NCBI GenBank assembly: GCA_027484825.1
Contig: JAIXSE010000001.1
Coordinates: 1 to 64,000, forward strand
DNA length: 64,000 nucleotides
Origin: Rubrivivax sp.
GTDB lineage: Bacteria; Pseudomonadota; Gammaproteobacteria; Burkholderiales; Burkholderiaceae_C
Reading direction: 5' to 3'
The notes beneath the pieces are model-generated. The model was not told the origin of the DNA, made no database searches, and saw only the letters and a list, made by a program, of their open reading frames with translations. The translations under genes and the position numbers were made by a program. Shown here piece after piece: positions 36,881 to 45,624 of the stretch. Numbering within the stretch: position 1 is the first letter of the stretch; every line of letters begins with the position of its first letter.

Positions 36881-37387
36881 GATGTCTCCTGGTGGGCTCT
36901 GGACCCACTGCCTCGTGGCGGGCAGCTTTTCAGACCAATGTAGCAGTGTGCGGAGGGAACGGACTGCGGGTTAGGGAGCAGCCACAACCGAGCCGAATCG
37001 CTCTATAAACCGCGCCATGGCTGGTTCCTGGAATTCCTCGCGCGCGACACGCCAGTGGCTGGTGGAGGCGCGCTTCCATCTGGACAACGCGCCCGGTTGG
37101 AGCGTCTCAATTTCGCCGGTGACTCCTCGGTCAAAGGCATGAAACAGTCCGATGGTCTGATGGTCAATGACCTCGATGACCTGGGCCGCATCGAAGCCCA
37201 TCATGAGGCCTTCACCCGGGGGGAGATTGCCTGATCAAGGGCAGTGAGCGCCTGCCTCTGAGCGCCCCCGCCTTCCATTCCCATCCCCCCACCGCATCCG
37301 GCCTGCAAGGACCCATCATCCCGGTCCGCGGGTCACCCAGGCGCCCCGCTCACCCGGCGCGCCCAATGACAACAATGGAGAGATGTC
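36881..37387. other. 507-bp interval between regulator and TctC genes
   Basis: Mostly non-coding divergent control region. It contains the weak minus-strand ORF 36971-37204. A plus-strand frame open across about 36962-37234, without a clear start, also shows coding-like bias, so a decayed gene is possible. No operator palindrome stands out. Confidence 0.4.
36971..37204 (-). CDS. Possible small hypothetical protein
   Basis: A 77-codon frame with two Met codons at its start and an AAGG-type ribosome-binding site about 5 nt upstream. No recognisable domain. Its GC bias at third positions is weaker than in neighbouring genes, and the opposite strand is also open, so coding status is uncertain. 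Confidence 0.3.
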   Translation of the reverse strand: MMGFDAAQVIEVIDHQTIGLFHAFDRGVTGEIETLQPGALSRWKRASTSHWRVAREEFQEPAMARFIERFGSVVAAP

Positions 37388-38401
37388 ATGACTGAAGATC
37401 AAGCCCGTTCACGCCGCCAGGTTCTGCGTCAGGCCGCCGGCACTTCCCTGGGCCTGCTGGCTGGGTCGGCGGGCTGGCCGGGCCTGGCCCGCGCCGAAGC
37501 CGGATGGCCCAACAAACCGGTGACCTGGGTCGTGCCCTTCCCCGCCGGCGGCGGCACCGACACCTTTGCGCGCCCCCTGTGTGCCCAGTTGACCAAACAG
37601 ACCGGACGCCAGTTCATCATCGACAACAAGGGCGGCGCTGGCGGCACCGTCGGCGCGACGCTGGCCTCCAAGGCATCGCCGGATGGCTACACCTTCTTCA
37701 TGGGCGCGGTGCACCATGCCATTGCGCCGGCCATGTATCCGAAGCTGGAATACCGGTTGGAAGAAGACTTCATTCCGGTGGGCCTGCTGTCCAGCGTGCC
37801 ACAGGTCATCGTGGTGAATCCGGCCAAGGTGCCGGTGAAGGATGTGGCCGGCCTGCTGGACCTGCTGCGCAAGAACCCGGGCAAGCTCAACTACGGCTCC
37901 GCCGGCAACGGCACCTCGCACCATCTGGCCGGTGAGCTGTTCAAGATCCAGACCAAGACCTTCATCACCCACATTCCCTACCGCGGTGCCGGCCCGGCGC
38001 TGCAGGACCTGATCGCCGGCCAGGTGGACCTGATGTTCGATGGTCTGGCCTCGTCGGCCACCCACATCAAGAGCGGCCGCATCAAGGCCCTGGCTGTGGG
38101 CGCAGCCAAGCGCGCACCCGGCTTCCCGGACATCCCGTCCGCCGTGGAGGCTGGCATTCCCAACTATCAGGTCGCCACCTGGTATGGGTTGTGGGCGCCC
38201 AAGGGCACGCCGAAAGACGTGATCGCCGCCATGCAGGCCGAGCTGAAGAAGGCGTTCGCGACCGAGGAACTGCGCACCATCTGGAACGGCCTGGGCACCG
38301 ACACCCCCAACATGTATGGGGACGCCTTCGGCAAGTTCGTTCATGGCGAAATCGTCCGGTGGGCTGAGGTGGTCAAGACCAGCGGAGCCAAGCTGGACTG
38401 A
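37388..38401 (+). CDS. Tripartite tricarboxylate transporter substrate-binding protein (Bug/TctC)
   Basis: A 337-residue periplasmic binding protein with a twin-arginine-like signal (SRRQVLRQAAG) and the Bug-family hallmarks WPNKPVTWVVPFPAGGGTD, the NKGGAGGTVGA loop and PYRGAGPALQDLIAGQVD. Bug proteins bind carboxylates and similar small acids for TctAB-type or other uptake. The neighbouring malonyl-CoA synthetase (5 nt downstream) suggests malonate or a related dicarboxylate as ligand, but this is inference. GGAG lies 7 nt before ATG. No tctA or tctB gene is in the window. Confidence 0.94.
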   Translation: MTEDQARSRRQVLRQAAGTSLGLLAGSAGWPGLARAEAGWPNKPVTWVVPFPAGGGTDTFARPLCAQLTKQTGRQFIIDNKGGAGGTVGATLASKASPDGYTFFMGAVHHAIAPAMYPKLEYRLEEDFIPVGLLSSVPQVIVVNPAKVPVKDVAGLLDLLRKNPGKLNYGSAGNGTSHHLAGELFKIQTKTFITHIPYRGAGPALQDLIAGQVDLMFDGLASSATHIKSGRIKALAVGAAKRAPGFPDIPSAVEAGIPNYQVATWYGLWAPKGTPKDVIAAMQAELKKAFATEELRTIWNGLGTDTPNMYGDAFGKFVHGEIVRWAEVVKTSGAKLD

Positions 38402-38406
38402 GGACA

Positions 38407-39975
38407 ATGCAGGTCATGAGCACTTCTTCCTCTTCCCGCCGCAGCGCCAACCTGTTCGAGGCCCTGCGGGCGTCCTTCCCTCAGGACCTGGACCGCTGGG
38501 CCATCGAATGCGCGGACGGCCCGGATGCCGGTCAGCGCTACACCTGGCGTGACCTGGACCGCGCCACCGCCATGATGGCCAACCTGCTGGCCTCGCTGGA
38601 CCTGCCGCCGGCCAGTCGCATTGCGGTGCAGGTGGACAAGAGCGTGGAAGCGCTCATGCTGTACCTGGCCGTGCTGCGCGCCGGCCATGTCTACCTGCCA
38701 CTGAACAATGCCTACCAGGCGGCCGAGCTGGCGTACTTCATCGGCAATGCCGAGCCGGCCGTGGTGGTGTGCGCCGGCAAGACCTTCGGCTGGGTCAGCA
38801 AGCTGGCCTTCCAGTCGGGCGTGCCCTGGGTCTTCAGCCTGAATGACGACCGCACCGGCACGCTGCTGGACCGGGCGCTGCAGATGAGCGACGTGTTCGA
38901 GACGGTGCCGCGCAAGGCCGACGATCTGGCCGCCATCCTCTACACCAGCGGCACCACCGGGCGCAGCAAGGGGGCGATGCTGAGTCACAGCAATCTGCTG
39001 TCCAACGCCCAGGTGCTCAACGACTACTGGGGCTGGAGCGCGGACGATGTGCTGATCCACGCCCTGCCGATCTTCCATGTGCACGGCCTGTTCGTGGCGT
39101 CGCATGGGGCCTTGCTGGCCGGCGCCCGCATGCTGTGGTTCAACCGCTTCGATCCGGCGGCGGTGGTCGAACGCCTGCCGCAGGCCTCGATGTTCATGGG
39201 CGTGCCGACGCTGTATGTCCGCCTGCTGGAGCAATCGGGGCTGACGCGGCAGGCCTGCGCCGGCATGCGGCTGTTCATCAGCGGGTCCGCGCCGCTGCTG
39301 ATCGACACCTTCAAGGCCTGGCAACAGCGCACCGGACACACCATCCTGGAGCGCTACGGCATGAGCGAGACCGTGATGCTCACCTCCAATCCCTATCATC
39401 CCGACGACGGGGACCGGGTGGGCGGCACGGTGGGACGTCCGCTGCCGGGTGTGGGCCTGCGCATCCTTGATGACGCGGGGAGCCCCTGCGGCCCCGACGA
39501 CATCGGTCACATCCAGGTCAAGGGCCCGAACGTCTTCGGCGGCTATTGGCGCATGCCGGAGAAGACCCGCGAGGAATTCACCGAGGACGGCTGGTTCAAG
39601 ACCGGTGACGTCGGGCGGGCGGATGCCAGAGGCTACGTCACCATCGTGGGTCGGAGCAAGGACCTGATCATCTCGGGCGGCTACAACGTCTATCCTGCCG
39701 AAATCGAAGGCTGGCTCAATGAGTTGCCGGGGGTGTCGGAATCCGCCGTGGTCGGGGTGCCGCATCCGGACTTCGGTGAAGGCGTCATCGCGGTGGTGGT
39801 GCCGAGGTCCGGTGCCACGCTGCAGGGCGAGGTGCTGATCGCGGCACTGAAAGACCGCATCGCCAACTTCAAGGTGCCCAAGCACATCTTCATCCAGCCG
39901 GAGTTGCCCCGCAATGCGATGGGCAAGGTGCAGAAGAATGTGCTGCGGGAGCAGTTGGGGAAGACCTTTGCCTGA
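38407..39975 (+). CDS. matB: Malonyl-CoA synthetase-like acyl-CoA ligase
   Basis: A 522-residue adenylate-forming enzyme with phosphate loop YTSGTTGRSKG (from residue 179), RYGMSET, TGDVG, the hinge GRSKDLIISGGYNVYPAEIE and the C-terminal catalytic-Lys region NAMGKVQKN. Overall pattern and length match MatB, which makes malonyl-CoA from malonate, CoA and ATP. The preceding Bug protein would supply the substrate. It starts 5 nt after the TctC stop; an alternative ATG is three codons later. A related short-chain acyl-CoA ligase cannot be excluded. Confidence 0.88.
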   Translation: MQVMSTSSSSRRSANLFEALRASFPQDLDRWAIECADGPDAGQRYTWRDLDRATAMMANLLASLDLPPASRIAVQVDKSVEALMLYLAVLRAGHVYLPLNNAYQAAELAYFIGNAEPAVVVCAGKTFGWVSKLAFQSGVPWVFSLNDDRTGTLLDRALQMSDVFETVPRKADDLAAILYTSGTTGRSKGAMLSHSNLLSNAQVLNDYWGWSADDVLIHALPIFHVHGLFVASHGALLAGARMLWFNRFDPAAVVERLPQASMFMGVPTLYVRLLEQSGLTRQACAGMRLFISGSAPLLIDTFKAWQQRTGHTILERYGMSETVMLTSNPYHPDDGDRVGGTVGRPLPGVGLRILDDAGSPCGPDDIGHIQVKGPNVFGGYWRMPEKTREEFTEDGWFKTGDVGRADARGYVTIVGRSKDLIISGGYNVYPAEIEGWLNELPGVSESAVVGVPHPDFGEGVIAVVVPRSGATLQGEVLIAALKDRIANFKVPKHIFIQPELPRNAMGKVQKNVLREQLGKTFA

Positions 39976-40216
39976 TGGCCGCACCGTGGACGCAGCGGGC
40001 CCGGCGCCCGCGGCGTCCGGCCTGGACAACAGCGCCTGCCCGCGCTGCGGCGGCGGTTTTCACTGCGGCGTGGCGGACGGCCACTGCGCCTGCTTCGGCC
40101 TTCAGCTCACCGATGCGCTCAAGGCACGGCTGAGCCGGGACTATCCCGCTCAGTGCCTGTGCCTGCGCTGCCTGTCCGCGCTGGCCGCGCTTCCTGAGGA
40201 CCTGCCAGCGCCCTGA
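39968..40216 (+). CDS. Cysteine-rich CWC family protein
   Basis: A small protein of about 80 residues with the CWC-type cysteine pattern CPRC, FHC, HCAC and CLRC, likely binding zinc. The start is uncertain: TTG at 39968 overlaps the matB stop by 8 nt and has GGGGAAG just upstream; GTG at 39986 is the alternative. The overlap suggests translational coupling with matB. Function of the family is unknown. Confidence 0.75.
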   Translation: MPDGRTVDAAGPAPAASGLDNSACPRCGGGFHCGVADGHCACFGLQLTDALKARLSRDYPAQCLCLRCLSALAALPEDLPAP

Positions 40217-40292
40217 GCGGGGACGGTTCAGCCAGGCCCGCACCGCCTCAGCACCCGCCTGCCGGGCGCATCGCAGCGGTGCCGGGCGAGAA

Positions 40293-40335
40293 ATAGTCCT
40301 TCACAACGTCGTAAAAGCCCACGACATCGGACTAT
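40293..40335. promoter_or_regulatory. Inverted repeat in front of the diguanylate cyclase gene
   Basis: ATAGTCC (40293-40299) and GGACTAT (40329-40335) are perfect inverted arms, with inner TCGT/ACGA complementarity. They lie 33-75 bp before the start at 40368. This could be an operator overlapping the promoter, or a leader hairpin. Confidence 0.4.
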
Positions 40336-40367
40336 GACACTTCCCCAGAGGCGGGGAGAATCACCGT

Positions 40368-43022
40368 ATGCCGTCCGCTGTCCCGCCTCGGTCTTCGGAG
40401 AACGCTCCTGTGGTCCAGCGCCTGCTGGTCCTGGGCCCCTTCCTGTCCCTGGGGCTGGTGCTGGTGGTGCTGTGGAGTCTGGTGGGCTGGTTCTCGCTGA
40501 TCTATCCGCGCTCCCTGATCCTGGACGTGCAGTCGGAACTGCAAAGCACGGCCGACAACGCCGCCGGCGAAACCGATGCACTCTTGCGGGAGGCCGAAGG
40601 CAACCTGCGCACCATGGACCTGCTGCTGCTGACGCGCAGGACCAAGGAAGAAGGCCGTGACGCCACCGTCAGTCTGCTGGCCGACACGCTGCGGGAAGGC
40701 TCCCGCGGCGTCACCGACTTCATGCTGGCCCACACCGATGGCCGGCTGTGGCGCATTCCGTCGGGTGACGTGCCGCTCGTCAATCTGGGGCCCGACAGTT
40801 TTCTGCAGGAACTCAAGGACGCGCGGGCGCAAACCGTGGTGGTCGGCACGCCGCTGCGCTTGCGCCAGGGCGCTCGCCTGGTGCTGCCCCTGTCCACCCG
40901 CTTGAGCGGCGACCGGGGCCAGTTCCAGGCCGCCGTGGCCCTGATCGACCTGGACACGCTGCTCAAGCTCTACCGCGCGCGACTGCAGCGTCCCGGGCAG
41001 GCGATTTTTCTGGAGCGGGCGGATGGTGTTGCCCTGGCGCGTGTGCCTGAGCTGCCCAACCTGCTGGGCCGCAACATCCGCGAGGATCGGCCCGATCGCC
41101 AGTTGCCAGCCAGTGCACCGCCGACGGGCCGCTTCGAGATGGGCAACGAATCCCTGGACGGCAAAGACCGGGTGGTGGCGTATCAGACGCTGCAGAATTT
41201 TCCGCTGCGGGTCTTTGCCTCGCTGGAAGAAGACCGGGTGCTGGGCGGTTACCTGGCCCAGCGGCGGGCGGTGCTGGGCTTTTCGATGCTGGTGAGCCTG
41301 ACGGCGATCGGGCTCATGGTCTGGCTCACCCGGATGCAGGCCCGTGCCCGGCTGGCCGAAGCCGAGCGGCAAGCCACTGCCGATGCATCGCCGATGGGTC
41401 TGTTCCGGGCAGCCCTGGACGGACGCACCGTCTATGCCAACGAAACCTATCTGCAGCTGATGGAGCTGGACCGGGCGCACCTGGCCTGGGGCTGGCTGGA
41501 GCGCCTGCCCGCGCATGAGCGTGAGAAGGCGCGGGAGGACTGGATCAAGCGGGTGACGGAGGGCCAGGCCATGGACCGGCTGCGGCATGTCCGCCGGTCC
41601 GATGGCACCGAGATGGTGCTGTCCGTGCGCACCCGGCCGATGCGGGTCCATGGCCGCATCGTGGCCTATGCCGGTACCGTGCTGGACGTCACCGAGCCGG
41701 TGCGCCGGCAGGAGGCCGCCCGCATGCTCAGCGCCATCATCGACAGCTCGCCGGACTACATCGTGCAGACCTCGCCGGAAGGGCACATCGTCTACCTCAA
41801 TCCGGCGGTGCGTCGCCGCCTGGGCATGGACAGGGACGCCCCGCCGCCCCACCTGCATCAGCGCCAGTTCTTCGTGGACGGCGGCGAGCACCGCTTCGAG
41901 CAGGAGATCCTGCCCGCCGTGATGCGCGACGGGCACTGGCACGGCCGCTGGGCGGTGCGCATGCGGTCCGGCGGGGAGTTGCCGGTGGACTGCACCTTGA
42001 TCCTGCACCGTGACGAGAGCGCCACCGTGCGCAATTTCTCCTGGATGCTGCGCGACATCACCGATGAGCTGGCGGTGGAGCGGGAACGGGAACGCAGCCA
42101 GGCGGTGATGAGCGCGCTGGCTCACAGCAGCGCGGTGGAAGTGCTGGCGGTGGACACCGAGCAGCGGGTGATTTTTTGCAACCGCACGATGGAGCAGAGC
42201 CTGGGCCTGTCGCCGCGGGCCTGGGACGGACTCACCGCCGAGCAGTTGCTGGGCGGGCAGCGCTACGGCCAGGCCCAGCCCTTGATGGAGCGGGCCTTGC
42301 AGGGCGAGACCAGCGTCGAGGAATGGCGCGACGAAGCCGCCCAGGACCGGGATGCGCCGCGCTACATCGAATGGAGCTACGGCCCGCTGCTGGGCGAGAC
42401 CGGCCAGCCGATCGGGGCCTATGGCGTCGGCCGGGATGTGACCGACACCAAGGAAGAGCAGATCCGGTTGCTGAAGGCCTCCAACACCGATCCGCTGACC
42501 GAGCTGCTCAACCGCGCAGGTTTTGCCAGCCATATCGACACCGCGCTGGAGCGGGCGCGGGACCGCGGGGAGCTGGTGGCCCTGCTCTACCTGGACCTGG
42601 ACCGCTTCAAGCCGGTGAACGACGAATACGGCCATCCGGTCGGGGATGCGCTGCTCAAGGCCGTGGCCGGACGCCTGCGCCATGCGCTGCGTCCGCAGGA
42701 CCTGGTAGCGCGGCTGGGCGGGGATGAGTTTGCGGTCTTCCTGCACCAGGTGGCCAAGGTGGAAGACGCCCAGGTGGTGGCCGACAAACTGGTCCACGCC
42801 TTGCGCATGCCGTTCCGCATCGGCGCGCTGGAGCTGCATATCGGCACCAGCGTGGGCTTTTGCGTGCAGTGGGCGCGGCAGGCCGACATCAATGCGCTGG
42901 TCACCCAGGCCGATGCGCAGCTCTATCGCGCCAAGCGGGCCGGTCGGGGCCAGGCCTGCGGCAGCGTGTGCTCAGCCGCGCCCGCCCCGGAGCCTCCCGC
43001 GGGCCTTACGCCGGCTGCTTGA
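40368..43022 (+). CDS. Membrane PAS-GGDEF diguanylate cyclase
   Basis: An 884-residue sensor enzyme making cyclic-di-GMP. Order: membrane helix (19-46), periplasmic sensor region (about 47-298, dCache/CHASE-like), second membrane helix (about 301-322), three PAS-like domains (about 335-450, 455-575, 580-700), then GGDEF (about 703-860). The active motif GGDEF is intact at 784-788 and the product-inhibition I-site RPQD at 775-778. No EAL domain follows. A GGGGAGA ribosome-binding site precedes the ATG. Its last 17 bp overlap the convergent exonuclease gene. Confidence 0.95.
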   Translation: MPSAVPPRSSENAPVVQRLLVLGPFLSLGLVLVVLWSLVGWFSLIYPRSLILDVQSELQSTADNAAGETDALLREAEGNLRTMDLLLLTRRTKEEGRDATVSLLADTLREGSRGVTDFMLAHTDGRLWRIPSGDVPLVNLGPDSFLQELKDARAQTVVVGTPLRLRQGARLVLPLSTRLSGDRGQFQAAVALIDLDTLLKLYRARLQRPGQAIFLERADGVALARVPELPNLLGRNIREDRPDRQLPASAPPTGRFEMGNESLDGKDRVVAYQTLQNFPLRVFASLEEDRVLGGYLAQRRAVLGFSMLVSLTAIGLMVWLTRMQARARLAEAERQATADASPMGLFRAALDGRTVYANETYLQLMELDRAHLAWGWLERLPAHEREKAREDWIKRVTEGQAMDRLRHVRRSDGTEMVLSVRTRPMRVHGRIVAYAGTVLDVTEPVRRQEAARMLSAIIDSSPDYIVQTSPEGHIVYLNPAVRRRLGMDRDAPPPHLHQRQFFVDGGEHRFEQEILPAVMRDGHWHGRWAVRMRSGGELPVDCTLILHRDESATVRNFSWMLRDITDELAVERERERSQAVMSALAHSSAVEVLAVDTEQRVIFCNRTMEQSLGLSPRAWDGLTAEQLLGGQRYGQAQPLMERALQGETSVEEWRDEAAQDRDAPRYIEWSYGPLLGETGQPIGAYGVGRDVTDTKEEQIRLLKASNTDPLTELLNRAGFASHIDTALERARDRGELVALLYLDLDRFKPVNDEYGHPVGDALLKAVAGRLRHALRPQDLVARLGGDEFAVFLHQVAKVEDAQVVADKLVHALRMPFRIGALELHIGTSVGFCVQWARQADINALVTQADAQLYRAKRAGRGQACGSVCSAAPAPEPPAGLTPAA

Positions 43023-43497
43023 CCCGCATCAGGGTCAACTGCAGCAACTTGGCATCGGCGCTGGCGCGGTGCCGTCGCAATTGCACCTCGGCGCGGATCT
43101 GCTGCTTGACGTCGCCAAAGCGCAGCGCCTCGTCTTCACTGAGCAGGCGGCGCAGGTCGTCCAGCTTGAAGCCGGGCTGCATGCCCACGCTGTCATACAG
43201 CCGGGCCAGCCAGGAGTAGTCGTAGGCCCAGCTGTCGCTGTAGACCGTCTGGCCGGACAGGCGGCTGTTCAGCTCCTGGGCCACCCATTCCCGCGGACGG
43301 CCGTGGCGCTGGAGCAGCTCGCGGGAGATGCCGTGCAGCGCTTGCGCCTGCGGGTCCCAGTGGTCCCAGTCCGGTGCGGGCTGGATGAGCGAGCAAAAGG
43401 GCAGGCCCTGCCCCTCCACAAAGCCGATCTCGATCGGGTAACTGCCGCGGCCAAAGCCGGAGGCTTCCAGATCCAGGATGGTGGGCATGCACTGCAT
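43006..43497 (-). CDS. DEDD-type 3'-5' exonuclease domain protein
   Basis: A 163-residue exonuclease-fold protein: the Exo I motif DLEAS with the acidic pair near residues 9-11, HGIS in the middle, the Exo II segment YSDSWAYDYSW, and Exo III-like HRASADA near the C-terminus. Comparable small proteins are called 3'-5' exonucleases; polynucleotide substrate unknown. ATG 43497 (GGAGG very close upstream) or 43488 may be the start. The 3' end overlaps the diguanylate cyclase gene by 17 bp. Confidence 0.85.
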   Translation of the reverse strand: MQCMPTILDLEASGFGRGSYPIEIGFVEGQGLPFCSLIQPAPDWDHWDPQAQALHGISRELLQRHGRPREWVAQELNSRLSGQTVYSDSWAYDYSWLARLYDSVGMQPGFKLDDLRRLLSEDEALRFGDVKQQIRAEVQLRRHRASADAKLLQLTLMRVKQPA

Positions 43498-43570
43498 GAC
43501 CTCCAGTATGCAAGTGCCGGGCCAGCCCGGGCGGGCAAGGCCTCCTCGAAACGAGGGACGTCAGCCGGCC

Positions 43571-44533
43571 TCAGGCCAGCGATTCGCTGGTGGGCGGTGC
43601 ACTCGCTGCGCGACGACGCTCGATCACCTCCCACGCGTCCAGGCCCCCTTCCAGCGCCAGCACCCGCGCATGACCCCGGTCCAGCAGTTGACGGGCACCG
43701 GTGACGGCGGAGATTTCGTTGGGGCAGTTGCAGTAGAGCACCAGCAACCGGTCCTTGGGCAGCTCATCGGCCTGATCGGCCAGGCGGGCCAGCGGAATGT
43801 GCAGCGCCTGCGGCAGACCGCGCGGGTCGGCAGCACGGCCAGTGTCGCTGCGCACGTCGATGAAGACCGGCGTCATGTCCTGGTCCAGCAGCGCCGCAGC
43901 GTCTTCCACACTGATGCGTTCGATCTCGCCTTGCAGACGGGCCATGCTGTGGCGCCGCCACCAGCGCCAGGCCACCACCACCGCCAGCACCACGCCCAGC
44001 GTGATCAGCGCCCACTTGCCGGCATTGGCCAGCACGTCCAGCACGTCCTGGATCTGATCGCTGAAGACCAGGCCCAGGCCAAGAAAACACAGGGTCCAGA
44101 CCAGGCCGGCCACGGCGTCGTAAGCGATGAAACGCCGCCAACCCATGCCCAGCGCACCGGCCATCGGTGCGGCCACGACCGAGATGCCGGGCAGGAACTT
44201 GGCCGCCAGCAGGGAACTGCCGCCCCAGCGGGCGATCAGGCTTTCGCTCTGGCGCACGCACACATCGGGCGACAGGGACACGCGGCAGAGCAGGCGCAGC
44301 ACGCGATGCCCGTGGATCCGGCCCGCCACGAACCAGAGCGCGTCGCCCAGCACATTGGCCAGCACGGCCGCCGCCACCAGGCTGACGCCGGACAGGCGCC
44401 CGGCCGCGGCCAAGCCGCCCGCCACCACCAGCAAGGGCGCTGCCGGCAAGGGAGCCCCGATGCGCGCAGCCAAGGTCACCAGGAAGATGAGGAGGAAGTC
44501 GTGCTGGATCAGCAGTTCGATAAGGGCGCGCAT
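43571..44533 (-). CDS. DedA-family membrane protein fused to a rhodanese domain
   Basis: A 320-residue fusion. Residues about 1-195 are a DedA/SNARE-associated (VTT) membrane domain with the typical GAPLPAAPLL and FLPGISVVAAPMAG motifs, Arg in the re-entrant loops and several hydrophobic helices. Residues about 212-310 form a rhodanese domain with VFIDVRS and the active-site loop YCNCPNE (Cys268, Cys270). DedA proteins are linked to lipid-carrier recycling and proton-motive-force maintenance; the rhodanese could handle sulfur or sense thiols at the membrane. The ATG at 44533 gives the canonical DedA N-terminus. Confidence 0.92.
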   Translation of the reverse strand: MRALIELLIQHDFLLIFLVTLAARIGAPLPAAPLLVVAGGLAAAGRLSGVSLVAAAVLANVLGDALWFVAGRIHGHRVLRLLCRVSLSPDVCVRQSESLIARWGGSSLLAAKFLPGISVVAAPMAGALGMGWRRFIAYDAVAGLVWTLCFLGLGLVFSDQIQDVLDVLANAGKWALITLGVVLAVVVAWRWWRRHSMARLQGEIERISVEDAAALLDQDMTPVFIDVRSDTGRAADPRGLPQALHIPLARLADQADELPKDRLLVLYCNCPNEISAVTGARQLLDRGHARVLALEGGLDAWEVIERRRAASAPPTSESLA

Positions 44534-44663
44534 GGGCGTGATTGTGGCGGCAGACGGACAGACCCATGGCGGGTGGGGCGATCCGGCGGCGTTGCATCGG
44601 CGCGACCGCGGCGCGCAGGCCCATGGCACACTCATCGCTCCCATCCGCTTCCCCACCCTTGCC

Positions 44664-45590
44664 GTGCCCCTCCACGCTGCCACGCCGCTGATCGAGTCCC
44701 TGAGCCTGAAGGCCGGGGGCACCACTCGCATTCACCTCAAGATGGAGGCGCTGCAGGTGCCGGGCTCCTTCAAGATCCGCGGGGTGGGTCACGCCTGCCA
44801 GACCTATGCGCAGGGCGGCGCGCGGCGTTTCATCACCTCCAGCGGCGGCAATGCCGGTCTGGCCGTTGCCTATGCCGGCCAGCGGCTGGGGCTGCCGGTG
44901 CTGGTGGTCGTGCCGGAGACCACGTCCGAGCGGGCGAAGTCGCTGCTGTCGCTGTTCGGCGCCGACGTGCGGGTGCACGGCCGCACCTGGCAGGAAGCCA
45001 ATGAGCTGGCGACCGGCCTGCTCACCCCGGATGCCGCCTTCGTGCATCCCTTCGACGACCCGCTGCTGTGGGAAGGCCATGCCAGCATGATCGACGAGGT
45101 CGTGGCCACCGGGCTGCGGCCGGATGTGGTGGTGGTGGCGGTGGGCGGCGGGGGCCTGCTGTCCGGCGTGATGGCCGGTCTGGTGCGCAACGGACTGGCG
45201 GACATCCCGGTACTGGCGGCGGAAACCACCGGCGCCGCGTCGCTGAAGGCGGCCATGGACGCCGGGGAACCGGTCACCCTGCCGGCCATCACCAGCATCG
45301 CCACGTCGCTGGGCGCCAAGCGCGTGGCCGACCATGCCGTGGCCCTGACGCAGACCCATGACATCCGCAGCGCCTTGGTGTCCGATGCCGATGCCGTGCG
45401 GGCCTGCCTGCGCTTCCTGGACGATCACCGGGTGCTGGTGGAGCCGGCCTGCGGCGCCGCACTGGCGGTGGTGTATGACCAGCCCGAGCGGCTGGCGCCG
45501 TTCAAGAATGCCCTGGTGATCGTCTGCGGCGGCGCGACGGCGACGCTGTCGCAGTTGCAGCAGTGGGGCCGGGAGTTGCCGGCCCATTGA
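44664..45590 (+). CDS. L-serine/threonine dehydratase-like PLP enzyme
   Basis: A 308-residue fold-type II PLP enzyme. Lys37 in GSFKIRG should carry the cofactor, SSGGNAGLA binds the phosphate and GGGGLLSG follows. The sequence closely follows the eukaryote-type serine dehydratase pattern (LHAATPLIES start, EGHASMIDE, TSIATSLGAK and VEPACGAALA). The likely reaction is L-serine to pyruvate and ammonia. A GTG start at 44664 is chosen because family similarity begins there; no ATG is available nearby. It is divergent from the DedA-rhodanese gene and convergent with the MocR gene. Confidence 0.88.
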   Translation: MPLHAATPLIESLSLKAGGTTRIHLKMEALQVPGSFKIRGVGHACQTYAQGGARRFITSSGGNAGLAVAYAGQRLGLPVLVVVPETTSERAKSLLSLFGADVRVHGRTWQEANELATGLLTPDAAFVHPFDDPLLWEGHASMIDEVVATGLRPDVVVVAVGGGGLLSGVMAGLVRNGLADIPVLAAETTGAASLKAAMDAGEPVTLPAITSIATSLGAKRVADHAVALTQTHDIRSALVSDADAVRACLRFLDDHRVLVEPACGAALAVVYDQPERLAPFKNALVIVCGGATATLSQLQQWGRELPAH

Positions 45591-45624
45591 ACAAGGCCGC
45601 GCCTCGCGCGCAGGCCCTGCGCGG

